From NCBI RefSeq assembly GCF_023073315.1, contig NZ_JADPJH010000037.1:167299-231298 (forward strand): a stretch of 64,000 nt of DNA. Reading direction: 5' to 3'. The translations under genes and the position numbers were made by a program. This DNA is from Bradyrhizobium sp. 1 (GTDB lineage Bacteria; Pseudomonadota; Alphaproteobacteria; Rhizobiales; Xanthobacteraceae). Below are positions 57,236-64,000 of this stretch, piece by piece; within the stretch, counting starts at the first letter, position 1; each line of letters opens with the position of its first letter. The notes under the pieces were generated by a model, which saw nothing but the letters and a program-made list of their open reading frames with translations, made no database searches and had not been told where the DNA came from.

Positions 57236-57374
57236 GGCGAGGATTAAGCAACGCTCATGCCATGCGTTCCGCGGCGGCCCTGCGGTTTGCGCAATCGCTC
57301 CTTACGCGAAATGAGCGTTGTGGCCCCTCGAATCTGAGAGCCGTAGAAGGCTCTGGAGCGGCCGCGTCACGGCC

Positions 57375-57632
57375 TCAGTGGGTCGTGAACGGCGGCCGCG
57401 GCCCGGGCGCAACGTCGAAGGCGCCGAGATGATACTCCTCGCCGGTCGCCTGATCCGGCAGCGGATACTGCGCGAGCAGAGTGAACGCCGCCTGCGGATA
57501 CTGCTTCCAGATATCGAGATCGCCCGCGGTGATGGTGAGCCAGCCGAACGTGTACATGTAGCGTCCGGGCTCGGTAACCCGGCCGACCCTGTCCCAGGTG
57601 ATCTTATCAACTCTGATTTTGTCGACTGCCAT
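57375..57632 (-). CDS. Conserved hypothetical protein, 85 aa
   Basis: From ATG 57632 (GGGGGA upstream), which fits better than an earlier ATG at 57680. Sequence MAVDKIRVDKITWDRVGRVT then EPGRYMYTFGWLTITAGDLD; aromatic-rich and beta-prone, soluble. No domain recognised. Located between the small membrane ORF and the fatty-acid desaturase gene on the same strand. Confidence 0.6.
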   Translation of the reverse strand: MAVDKIRVDKITWDRVGRVTEPGRYMYTFGWLTITAGDLDIWKQYPQAAFTLLAQYPLPDQATGEEYHLGAFDVAPGPRPPFTTH

Positions 57633-57727
57633 CCGGTCCCCCGATCGCAAGTCTGCAAATGACGTCCGGCCTCGAGGCACAGACGTTCAAAAGCTGATCC
57701 CGCAATGGGGCCGCGATAGGGCGGCGT

Positions 57728-58741
57728 TCAGCGCGCCGTCGAGGCCGCCTGCGCCTCCGCTTCGGACGCCAGCTCCAGCTGACGGTGCGAGGCGTGGAAG
57801 ACGTCGCGGACGAGGCCGATCTTCTCCAGGCCCAGAATGATCAGGCCGTTGAGATCGATCTCCCACCAGGCGTGCGAGATATAGGCGTCCCGCGGGAAGC
57901 GGTGATGGTTGTTGTGCAGACCCTCGCCGAAGGTGAGGATCGTGGTCACGAATTCGTTGGTCGAGGCGTCGTCGACCTTGAAGCGGCGATAGCCGTAGGC
58001 GTGGCAGATCGAGCCGGTGAACTGGCTGACGAAGATCAGCAGATAGGCGCGGAGCAGGCCGGAGAACAGCACGCAGCCAATCATGGTGTGCACGCCGCCG
58101 AAGGTGTAGCCGACCACGCCGGGGATGAAGACGCCCGACATCCCGTACCAGACCCAGCGCGTGCGCACGAAGAACATCGCGATGGGATCGGCGAGGATAT
58201 CCTTGGCGTAGTATTCGTTATCGGTGGTCGCATGGTCGAATACCCAGCTGCCCTGGGCGTGCAGGAAACCCTTCAACGCGCTGACATAGCGATTGCCGAA
58301 GCCGTCGAATTGCGGGCTGTGGGGATCGCCGACGTCATCGGCATAGAGATGGTGGCGGCGGTGGTTGGCGACCCATTTCGCGATCGAGCCCTGCACCGCC
58401 ATCTGTGCGATGGCGCAGAAGAACACGCGCATGATCGGGCCGGTGCGGAAGCTGCGATGGACGAACAGGCGGTGCATGCCGGCGCCGATGCCGAATGTCG
58501 TCAGCGCGAACATCCAGACGAACGTAAACAGCTCGACCTTGCCGAGGCCCTGGGTGATGGCCCAGATGATGCCGGCGACAGCACCGACATAGAGGATGCC
58601 GAGGAGGAGATAGCTCTCGCGCAGCTTGGCCTGCACGAGCGGTCCCTCGGTGATCACACCGGGTGGAAGCTGCGGCTTGGCCGCGGTCTTCGTGCTCTGG
58701 GCGATCTCTGCCGGGGTGAGCCCGGCATCAGCGATAGACAT
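57728..58741 (-). CDS. Acyl-CoA/acyl-lipid delta-9 type fatty acid desaturase
   Basis: 337 aa membrane diiron desaturase. Three histidine boxes: HRLFVH (about residues 90-95), HRRHH (127-131) and HNNHH (about 279-283) with HRFPRDA following. This is the pattern of the SCD/DesC acyl-CoA or phospholipid desaturases. Hydrophobic segments precede and follow the first two boxes. Introduces a double bond into saturated acyl chains to adjust membrane fluidity. Alone in its operon context. Confidence 0.92.
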   Translation of the reverse strand: MSIADAGLTPAEIAQSTKTAAKPQLPPGVITEGPLVQAKLRESYLLLGILYVGAVAGIIWAITQGLGKVELFTFVWMFALTTFGIGAGMHRLFVHRSFRTGPIMRVFFCAIAQMAVQGSIAKWVANHRRHHLYADDVGDPHSPQFDGFGNRYVSALKGFLHAQGSWVFDHATTDNEYYAKDILADPIAMFFVRTRWVWYGMSGVFIPGVVGYTFGGVHTMIGCVLFSGLLRAYLLIFVSQFTGSICHAYGYRRFKVDDASTNEFVTTILTFGEGLHNNHHRFPRDAYISHAWWEIDLNGLIILGLEKIGLVRDVFHASHRQLELASEAEAQAASTAR

Positions 58742-58864
58742 TCCAGGACTTCCAATACGCTTAAAGCCCGCAATGATTGCGGACGTACTGGGTCACACCC
58801 TATCGCGCCGGGGCCGTTCCCTCCAGCCTTTAGTTAAGAAAGAGTTAAGATCGATCCGGCCGGA

Positions 58865-59491
58865 TCAGGCCGATTGCAGCAAGGGCGTGCGGACAATCAG
58901 CCGGACCAGGTCGTCCCGCTGCTGCTTCTCGGCGAATTTGACCGCAAAGCCGTTGTCGAATTTGCGGATGACACGCCCGACACAGGCGCCGACCGCAAGC
59001 GCGGTTCCAATCGGCGGATCGTATTCGCAGGATATCGCGACCCCGGCCGTGGAGACGTCGATGATGAAGCAGGCATGAGTGCTGCCGTCAGCAAGCGTCA
59101 GGAAGGTGTGCGAGACCTGCGGAACGAAGCGCGCGTCATTGCGGTGCTCCAGGACGCTGGCGTCCTTCTGCTTCTTCTCCAGCCAGGTCAGCTTTTCCGA
59201 CATCCAGGCGCGCCGTGCCCGCGTCATGTCGAGTTCCATCAGGAAGCCCGCCTTCAGCGTCGCGCTGATGGTGCACTGGAATTCGCCAAAGTCCTGGAAA
59301 TAGGAGGTGACGCGTTCGCCGACCTTCCCGACGACAGGCACGTCCACCATCATGCGGAACGGCGAGACGCGGCTGGTGCGGCAGGCGAAGGTGCGGAGCT
59401 TGCCCTCGCAATCATACCAGCGCGGCAGCGAGTAGCTGCCGCTCACGGTGACCGTCACTGCTCGCTGCCTGAGGAACTCGGAGACGGACAT
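58865..59491 (-). CDS. PilZ-domain protein
   Basis: 208 aa from ATG 59491 (MSVSEFLRQRAVTVTVSGSY). Two PilZ-like units: residues about 15-95 (RTSRVSPFRMMVDVPVVGKVGERVTSYF) and about 110-200 (HRNDARFVPQVSHTFLTLADGSTHACFIIDVSTAGVAIS, GRVIRKFDNGFAVKF). The second contains the D-x-S-x-x-G block that binds cyclic di-GMP. The first has a degenerate R-x-x-x-R. Likely couples c-di-GMP to motility or surface polysaccharide. Confidence 0.8.
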   Translation of the reverse strand: MSVSEFLRQRAVTVTVSGSYSLPRWYDCEGKLRTFACRTSRVSPFRMMVDVPVVGKVGERVTSYFQDFGEFQCTISATLKAGFLMELDMTRARRAWMSEKLTWLEKKQKDASVLEHRNDARFVPQVSHTFLTLADGSTHACFIIDVSTAGVAISCEYDPPIGTALAVGACVGRVIRKFDNGFAVKFAEKQQRDDLVRLIVRTPLLQSA

Positions 59492-59656
59492 GGGGGCCAA
59501 TCGTGTTTCGGAGTGTTTCCGTAATTCCACGGTAGCAATCAAATTCTAAGCAAATGATACGCGCTTCAAATAGCAGGGGTAAATTTCCGGTAAACGCGCG
59601 GGCCGGAGCGGGCGGCATAGCGCCGCGTTCAGGCGGCCTGCGCGCTCACGATCGCG

Positions 59657-60304
59657 TCATCCGAGCAGCACCAGCAGAGCCAGTGCGCCAACGGCTAAGG
59701 TGAATTTGATCGCCGTCCAGGTCAGGTTGTTCGGCCTGGCCTGAAATCCGAACCACGGCATTGCGCGCCGCATCGCCAGCGTTGCGAGCGCCTCGACGAT
59801 GGCGAGCGCCAGCGCGATGCCGGCGATGAAGGACCACGATGTGTCCGGAGGCATCCACGCGGCGAGCCAGGCGGGGGCGGGCGCTCTCAACGCCGCGAGC
59901 AACGCGAACCATCCGAACAGCGATGCGAAGGCCTTGACGATGTCGGGGCCGATCGTATCGGGCTCGAACCGGATGCCGATCCTTGCAAGCGAAAGCTCGA
60001 TGCGGTCGCCGTCGTCGAGGAAGAGAAAGGCGCCGAGGTAGAGAGGGATGCGCGACTGGAACACCAGGGCGACGGCGCCGAACAGGACCGCGTAGCCGAA
60101 CGCATCGCCGAGAAGGTCCATGCTGCTCGTGCGCGACGCTGCCGTTGCGGCCTGGCGCTGCGGAAGCGACCTGGCGCGCGCCATGTGCTCGAGCATTCTG
60201 GCGCGCCGCTCCGGTGCGTAGGGCGTGGCACGCTGCATCCAGGGCGGCGGCGCCGATGCGGGAGCGCCGGTCTCGCCGTCCGAGGGGGATTTGCGCTGCG
60301 CCAT
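59657..60304 (-). CDS. Predicted membrane protein
   Basis: About 215 aa from ATG 60304 (AGGACC just upstream); longer in-frame starts at 60388 and 60361 are possible. The N-terminal ~70 aa is Pro/Arg/Ala-rich and soluble; later segments GYAVLFGAVALVFQSRIPLYL, AFASLFGWFALLAALRAPAPAW, SFIAGIALALAIVEALATLAM and FTLAVGALALLVLLG form about four membrane helices. No named domain. It is downstream of tRNA-Glu on the same strand. Confidence 0.6.
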   Translation of the reverse strand: MAQRKSPSDGETGAPASAPPPWMQRATPYAPERRARMLEHMARARSLPQRQAATAASRTSSMDLLGDAFGYAVLFGAVALVFQSRIPLYLGAFLFLDDGDRIELSLARIGIRFEPDTIGPDIVKAFASLFGWFALLAALRAPAPAWLAAWMPPDTSWSFIAGIALALAIVEALATLAMRRAMPWFGFQARPNNLTWTAIKFTLAVGALALLVLLG

Positions 60305-60404
60305 AGGTCCTGCACCAGTTCCAATGGGCATTGGTCGGCCGTCAGGGGCAGGGAGGTTCATGTGGGGCGGCGGATTTCGCTGCGTCATCCGGTGGCCCGG
60401 ATGA

Positions 60405-60479
60405 TGGCGCTCCCTAGCGGAATCGAACCGCTCTCTCCACCGTGAAAGGGTGGCGTCCTAACCGATAGACGAAGGGAGC
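60405..60479 (-). tRNA. tRNA-Glu (anticodon UUC)
   Basis: Reading the minus strand: acceptor GCTCCCT pairs with AGGGAGC, followed by G and an encoded CCA. D-arm region GTCTATCGGTTAGGAC, anticodon stem-loop CCACC-CTTTCAC-GGTGG with anticodon TTC, variable arm short, T-arm GCGG-TTCGATT-CCGC. 75 nt including CCA. Confidence 0.95.
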
Positions 60480-60706
60480 AAACGCGGGGCCCGGCCGCAT
60501 TTGGCGGCAAGCCCGCGGGCCGGCCGAGTCGTGCCCGGCGGCCTGCAGCGGGCGAACGTATAATGGCCTTTCGGGCGCCGGGCAAGCCGTTCGGGAACGG
60601 TCTTTTGGCACCGGTGGACAGCCGGCTCCCCGTGACATTCGAACGGCCGTTTCAACGGTTTCTTAGGCTCCCTGAGCTAGCGCTGGAACCGGAGACATTT
60701 GAGCCA

Positions 60707-60961
60707 ATGCCACAGCCCAAGAAACGCGCAGCGCGCAAATCGCTGTCGCAGCACGCCTGGATCACGCTCGAGGGCGGATTCGCGGCGCGGCATTGCCTGG
60801 TCCAGGACATCTCGGCGACGGGCGCCAAGATCACCATGGACGACGACGCCAGCCAGTTGCCGGGCACCATCCGGATGGCGTTCGCGCGCGATGCCCGCAC
60901 CGGGCGGAGCTGCCAGGTGGTCTGGCGCCGCGGCAAGTCGGCCGGCGTCAAGTTCGTCTGA
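60707..60961 (+). CDS. Small PilZ-domain protein
   Basis: 84 aa from ATG 60707. A basic start (KKRAARKSLSQHAWITL) precedes HCLVQDISATGAKITMDDDA (the D-I-S-x-x-G PilZ motif, about residues 33-45) and CQVVWRRGKSAGVKFV. The R-x-x-x-R motif for c-di-GMP is only loosely matched (KRAARK), so ligand binding is uncertain. Many Bradyrhizobium paralogues exist. Confidence 0.75.
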   Translation: MPQPKKRAARKSLSQHAWITLEGGFAARHCLVQDISATGAKITMDDDASQLPGTIRMAFARDARTGRSCQVVWRRGKSAGVKFV

Positions 60962-61006
60962 TTGGCGCGGATGGCGCGTCGCGCCGGTCCGGGCTAGAAC
61001 GGCGGC

Positions 61007-61252
61007 ATGCGTGCGCCGCTCCTCATCCTCATCTCGCTATTGGCGACGTCGGCTGCGGCCGCCGAGGGCCTGCGCCTTCCGGCCGCCGAGCCTGCGCAGG
61101 CGGGCAAGACGTTACCCCTGAAGGGCGCGGCGGGGACCGCGAAGGCGGGCTCCTGCGCGTCCTATGGCCGTGGCTTCACTATGGTCGAGGCGACCGGCAC
61201 CTGCGTGAAGATCGGCGGCTCGATCAGCGTCGAGACCACGGTCAGGCGCTGA
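61007..61252 (+). CDS. Small secreted protein resembling a porin N-terminus
   Basis: 81 aa with signal peptide MRAPLLILISLLATSAAAAE. The mature part SCASYGRGFTMVEATGTCVK then IGGSISVETTVRR resembles the start of alphaproteobacterial porins (C-x-x-YG-x-GF...PGTDTCIKIGG) but stops after one strand. The two Cys could bond. It overlaps no porin barrel, so it is either a stand-alone peptide or a truncated porin. Translationally close to the next small gene. Confidence 0.6.
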   Translation: MRAPLLILISLLATSAAAAEGLRLPAAEPAQAGKTLPLKGAAGTAKAGSCASYGRGFTMVEATGTCVKIGGSISVETTVRR

Positions 61253-61272
61253 CGCCCGTGCCGCCGGACCTG

Positions 61273-61425
61273 ATGCGGCCCGACATCATCGTCCCCTTCG
61301 TGATGTATTGCGCGCTGCTGTGGTGGGTCGGGCGTGGCCTCAGCTGGACCGCAAAGCTCGCGACTGCAGTGGTGACGCTGGTGCTGATCATCTGCGTGCT
61401 GCTGGTCGAGCGTGGCTGGCACTAG
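61273..61425 (+). CDS. Small two-helix membrane protein
   Basis: 50 aa from ATG 61273 (or 55 aa from GTG 61258). Hydrophobic segments about residues 5-18 (IIVPFVMYCALLWW) and 27-45 (TAVVTLVLIICVLLVERG). It begins 5-20 nt after the preceding small gene, suggesting one transcript. Function unknown. Confidence 0.5.
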   Translation: MRPDIIVPFVMYCALLWWVGRGLSWTAKLATAVVTLVLIICVLLVERGWH

Positions 61426-61445
61426 GGCCCCAAACAAAAACCGCG

Positions 61446-61467
61446 AAAACAACCCCATGCACAGTAG
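61446..61467 (+). repeat. 22-nt dispersed motif, copy 2
   Basis: Identical over 22 nt to the minus strand of 38889-38910 (begins AAAACAACCCCATGCACAGT). It starts 20 nt after the stop of the gene ending at 61425. Confidence 0.75.
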
Positions 61468-61553
61468 CCGTCAAGTGCGGCGGCGATCATTTTCGCTCGC
61501 GCCAGAACGGCGATTCATCGCGCGCTTCAAAGAGCTTATGCCACGCCAGTGGC

Positions 61554-62192
61554 TCACGACATCGGCGGTGCGACGAATTGTGCAAATCCGGGGCGTTTGG
61601 CCAACTCGGCGAGCCAGCGCGTCAGGTGCGGCTGGGCCGGACGGGTGATCCCCTCGACGCCGAGCCAGCGGCGCGCATAGGAGCCAACAGCGATATCGGC
61701 GAGCGTGAACGCATCGCCGTCCATGAACGGCCGCGTGGCGAGCAGGCGGTCGGCGATCGCCCAGACCTCGGCGGCGGCGTCCGCATCGCGCTGCACCTGG
61801 ACCATGTCGCGCTCAGCGGGCGCCGTGCGCACGATGCCCCAGAACACCGGGCGGTCGACCGGCTGCACCATCGACAGCGTCCAGTCGAGCCAGCGATCGA
61901 CGCTCGCGCGCAGCTTCGGCGCTTCGGGATAGATCGTCGTACCGCTTCCATGCGCGAGGCAGAGATAGCGCAGAATCGAGTTCGACTCCCACAGCACGAA
62001 GTCGCCCTCGACCAGCGTCGGGATCCGCGCATTGGGGTTCATCGCGAGATAGTCGGCCTCGCGGGTCTTGCCGAACGCCATGCCGGCGTCGATGCGCTCA
62101 TAGGCGAGGCCAAGCTCGGTCAGGCACCACAGCACCTTCTGCACGTTGACCGAATTGGCGCGGCCCCAGATCGTGAGCTTTTGGTCCGGCAT
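61554..62192 (-). CDS. Glutathione S-transferase
   Basis: 212 aa from ATG 62192, decided by GGGAGG 6 nt upstream. Thioredoxin-like N-domain with the GSH site: LTIWGRANSVNVQKVLWCLTEL, NPNARIPTLVEGDFVLWESNSILRYL (the S/ES-N motif at about 64-70). C-terminal helical domain from about residue 88. The catalytic Ser is within GRANSVNVQ. Probable detoxification or redox role. Alone, ahead of a different small gene. Confidence 0.88.
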   Translation of the reverse strand: MPDQKLTIWGRANSVNVQKVLWCLTELGLAYERIDAGMAFGKTREADYLAMNPNARIPTLVEGDFVLWESNSILRYLCLAHGSGTTIYPEAPKLRASVDRWLDWTLSMVQPVDRPVFWGIVRTAPAERDMVQVQRDADAAAEVWAIADRLLATRPFMDGDAFTLADIAVGSYARRWLGVEGITRPAQPHLTRWLAELAKRPGFAQFVAPPMS

Positions 62193-62280
62193 GAAGTCCT
62201 CCCGCGGCATTTTTTGTTCGCGCGGGTGATAGCGGAATTCGTTTAGCTGAGCGATGCGCGATTGCACCTAGCCCTTATGC

Positions 62281-62305
62281 AAAAAGCTCCGCCATCGGCG
62301 GAGCT
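62281..62305 (-). terminator. Intrinsic terminator after the 26-aa ORF
   Basis: Perfect 9-bp stem AGCTCCGCC / GGCGGAGCT (62285-62293, 62297-62305), 3-nt loop, with TTTTTG following on the minus strand. Confidence 0.85.
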
Positions 62306-62343
62306 TTCGTTGCAGGCGAACTCGTTGAAAGCGAGCCTGTCGA

Positions 62344-62424
62344 TCAGCGGCCGAAGAACAGCCACAGCAGCAGGATCACCGGAATCGGCACGCCCAGCAT
62401 CCACAACAACAATCCACGTCCCAT
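62344..62424 (-). CDS. 26-aa membrane peptide
   Basis: Minus ORF MGRGLLLWMLGVPIPVILLL then WLFFGR. One membrane helix with an internal proline pair. GAGGAGG lies 7 nt before the ATG and an intrinsic terminator follows 40 bp past the stop, so it has its own transcription unit. Peptides with a G-x-G-L-L-L-W-x-L-G-V-P-I-P pattern are, as far as I recall, common short proteins of proteobacteria; routine callers miss them. Confidence 0.7.
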   Translation of the reverse strand: MGRGLLLWMLGVPIPVILLLWLFFGR

Positions 62425-62494
62425 GTCGTCCTCCTCAAATTGCATTGTCGAGGAGTGAACGCACGCGGCGGGGGCTTGTTCCAACGGCTGGTGC

Positions 62495-62947
62495 TTACCA
62501 ATGGCCGGTGTTCGGCATCGACAACCACGGCTCGGCCGGCGCCTTCGGCTCGCCCTTCTGCAGCAGCTCGATCGAGTGCAGATCGGGCGAACGGACGAAG
62601 GCCATGTTGCCGTCGCGCGGCGGACGATTGATGGTGACGCCGGCCTTTTGCAGCTGCGCGCAAGTGGCGTAGATGTCGTCGACCTCATAGGCGAGATGGC
62701 CGAAGAAGCGGTCCTCGCCGTAGGTCTCCTCGTCCCAATTGTAGGTGAGCTCGACCAGCGGCGCGCCGCGCGACTGCGGCTGCTTCTTCAGCGCCTCGAG
62801 ATCGTCCGTCGCGCACAGAAAGACGAGCGTGAAGCGCGCCTTGTCGTTCTCGATCCGCCGCACCTCCTTCAGCCCCAGCGCATCCTGGTAAAACTTCAGC
62901 GCGACATCGAGATTGCGCACGCGCAGCATGGTGTGGAGGTATCGCAT
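62495..62947 (-). CDS. gloA: Glyoxalase I-type protein
   Basis: 150 aa VOC protein. The four metal ligands of glyoxalase I can be placed: His5 (MRYLHTMLRV), Glu about 67 (LVELTYN), His about 84 (FGHLAYEVDD) and Glu about 127 (DLHSIELLQ). It starts MRYLHTMLRVRNLDVALKFYQ, as in GloA. Lactoylglutathione lyase removes methylglyoxal using glutathione. AGGGAG precedes the ATG. C-terminal ~20 aa is an extra tail. Confidence 0.9.
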   Translation of the reverse strand: MRYLHTMLRVRNLDVALKFYQDALGLKEVRRIENDKARFTLVFLCATDDLEALKKQPQSRGAPLVELTYNWDEETYGEDRFFGHLAYEVDDIYATCAQLQKAGVTINRPPRDGNMAFVRSPDLHSIELLQKGEPKAPAEPWLSMPNTGHW

Positions 62948-63384
62948 GGGTGGGGCTCCCTTGAACGGATGGGGTTTTGCTTTGGGCCGGGACGGCGGGG
63001 GTAGAAGATAGCAGGAAAGCGGGAGGAGGGGCAGGGGGCAACACGACGAGGAGAAGCAGGCCGGCCAAGCATCGGCTCGAGATATTGGGAGATTCAGCCG
63101 CGGATATTTCTATCTTGCCTCTCCCAAAAGCTTTGAGCTGACATTAGAGCTGAGCAAAAGGCTGATTGGGACTTCTGGGCGCAGAGGGTAACGCTATCCC
63201 TCGCGCTCATTGGCAGCATTTTCGGTGTTCTGGCATTCTTCAAGAAGTAGCAATTACGGTGACAGTGCTGGACTGTCACGTGATCAAGTACGTCAGCCCG
63301 CGAACTGAATGCACTTTCAATGCAGATCCAGTGCCGCACACGCGCCACCGGAAACATTGTGCGAGCCGATCTGCTGCCACCTCC
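62948..63384. other. Intergenic region with an ORF remnant
   Basis: About 435 bp. Around 63130-63250 the plus frame reads DIRAEQKADWDFWAQRVTLS then LALIGSIFGVLAFFKK and a TAG. It has a membrane helix and the A-x-W-x-x-W-rich look of small C-terminal membrane proteins, but no start codon follows the TGA just upstream; it is probably a remnant. Other frames look like shadow sequence. Confidence 0.4.
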
Positions 63385-63783
63385 CTATCGCGCAGCGAAG
63401 CGCTTTCCGGCCTCCTCGCTCGGCGGCATGAAGAGTGATACTGCGGTCCCCTCGGGGTCACGAAACTGGAACGTCCTGTTACCCCATGGCATCGTCTTCA
63501 GCTCATGCACCAGCGTAACCTTGTCTTTCAGGCGCTGATAATCCGCATCGATGTCTTCAACCTGAAACTCGATCACGGCGGTGCGGTTGGCGCCGGGCTC
63601 GGCACTCTTTTCTTTCCAGAGCGCGACCGTCTCGGCAGCGCCGATGGCAAGGTTGGCGCCCGGCGTTGCGATCTTGGCGAACACCGGCGCGAGCCATTCG
63701 GCGGAAACTCCGGTGACCATTTCGTAGAACGAAACCATGATTTTGATGTCGTTGGCGATCAGGCGAGTGGAGGCGAACTTCAT
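63385..63783 (-). CDS. VOC-family protein
   Basis: 132 aa from ATG 63783. MKFASTRLIANDIKIMVSFY is the first VOC module; AVIEFQVEDIDADYQRLKDKV opens the second; FRDPEGTAVSLFMPPSEEAG ends it. Typical glyoxalase/bleomycin-resistance superfamily; the metal-ligand set is incomplete (no early His), so substrate is unknown. It is the last complete gene, on the minus strand. Confidence 0.8.
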   Translation of the reverse strand: MKFASTRLIANDIKIMVSFYEMVTGVSAEWLAPVFAKIATPGANLAIGAAETVALWKEKSAEPGANRTAVIEFQVEDIDADYQRLKDKVTLVHELKTMPWGNRTFQFRDPEGTAVSLFMPPSEEAGKRFAAR

Positions 63784-64000
63784 GGCATGTCCTGTGGTTG
63801 GCCGCAGATTTGAGCGGTATGGCGTGGCTGGTCGCACACCGATGCTGCCACCCTGATGTCAGCAGTCACGATGCCGCGCCGACCGCGCAAACGGGCATGA
63901 CTTGCGATGACAGGGCCGGACTGTCGCCGTCATGCTCTCGGCAATGACCTTCGATTACATTTCAGTAACTGAATTGAACATCAGTGCCTTACCATTATCT
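63784..64000. other. Edge region without a gene
   Basis: No coding frame of note; likely contains the promoter of the VOC gene and, on the right, the start of another control region (palindrome at 63961). Confidence 0.4.
63961..63973. promoter_or_regulatory. Palindrome at the window edge
   Basis: TTCAGT-A-ACTGAA, a perfect 13-nt palindrome, in an AT-rich stretch with TTGAAC following at 63974. Looks like an operator/promoter for a gene beyond the right edge. Confidence 0.4.

Noticed and set aside
1..64000. CRISPR array, prophage, integrase or rRNA operon
   Set aside because: No regularly spaced direct repeats, no integrase/transposase or phage genes, and no rRNA sequence were seen. The tRNA-Glu has no adjacent integrase or duplicated 3' end.

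Overview
The window looks like chromosomal DNA of a Bradyrhizobium-type alphaproteobacterium. The basis is the high GC content, repeated families of short Omp25-like beta-barrel proteins ending in -KY, a class I PHA synthase, a type III CoA-transferase/TctCBA operon and several hairpin repeats of the kind scattered through Bradyrhizobium genomes. The species was inferred by reading only. No plasmid, prophage, rRNA or CRISPR array is present; one tRNA-Glu is.

Layout. 0-10.8 kb: a truncated AraC regulator, a secreted caspase-like protein, small membrane peptides, an FAD monooxygenase, three outer-membrane beta-barrels, an SDR and parE. 11-17.6 kb: DedA, then an Arg-rich leader ORF ahead of paiB-argC, a second argC of the short type, a fourth beta-barrel, a methyltransferase, a divergent carbamoyltransferase-like protein and a MAPEG protein. 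17.6-24 kb: phaC, a lipoprotein, an aminotransferase, hom and glpX. 24-40 kb: an accessory catabolic stretch between glpX and recJ, holding a HAD dehalogenase, a periplasmic-type binding protein lacking a signal peptide with a divergent LysR, a TauE/SafE remnant, an MBL hydrolase, and a GntR/VOC pair divergent from a crotonase-CoA transferase-TctCBA-PdxA operon. It ends with an L,D-transpeptidase, a cupin/NAD-binding pair and a soluble chemoreceptor-like protein. 40-50.5 kb: recJ, SDR, class II aldolase, a lytic transglycosylase, a MarR/AhpD-like pair, an amino-acid binding protein and an M23 peptidase. 50.5-55 kb: efp divergent from epmA-epmB (the EF-P beta-lysylation set), then aroG. 55-64 kb: HdeD, PrsW, a desaturase, PilZ proteins, tRNA-Glu, a GST and glyoxalase-family proteins.

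The most notable discovery is upstream of aroG (DAHP synthase). A good sigma-70-type promoter places the likely transcript start at the AUG of a 26-codon ORF whose residues 8-14 read FYWYFSY. An intrinsic terminator follows, and its 5' arm can pair instead with a segment inside the leader ORF. This is a textbook ribosome-mediated attenuator sensing all three aromatic amino acids, with a leaderless leader peptide. A second locus with the same geometry (TTGACG-17-TATAGC, AUG 8 nt after the -10) encodes a 25-aa peptide with five consecutive Arg codons upstream of paiB-argC-argC.

A second system is the GntR-controlled uptake and CoA-activation operon at 28.5-36.1 kb. Three copies of a TTTTGnATnCA-type operator are spaced near whole helical turns, and its crotonase lacks both canonical catalytic glutamates.
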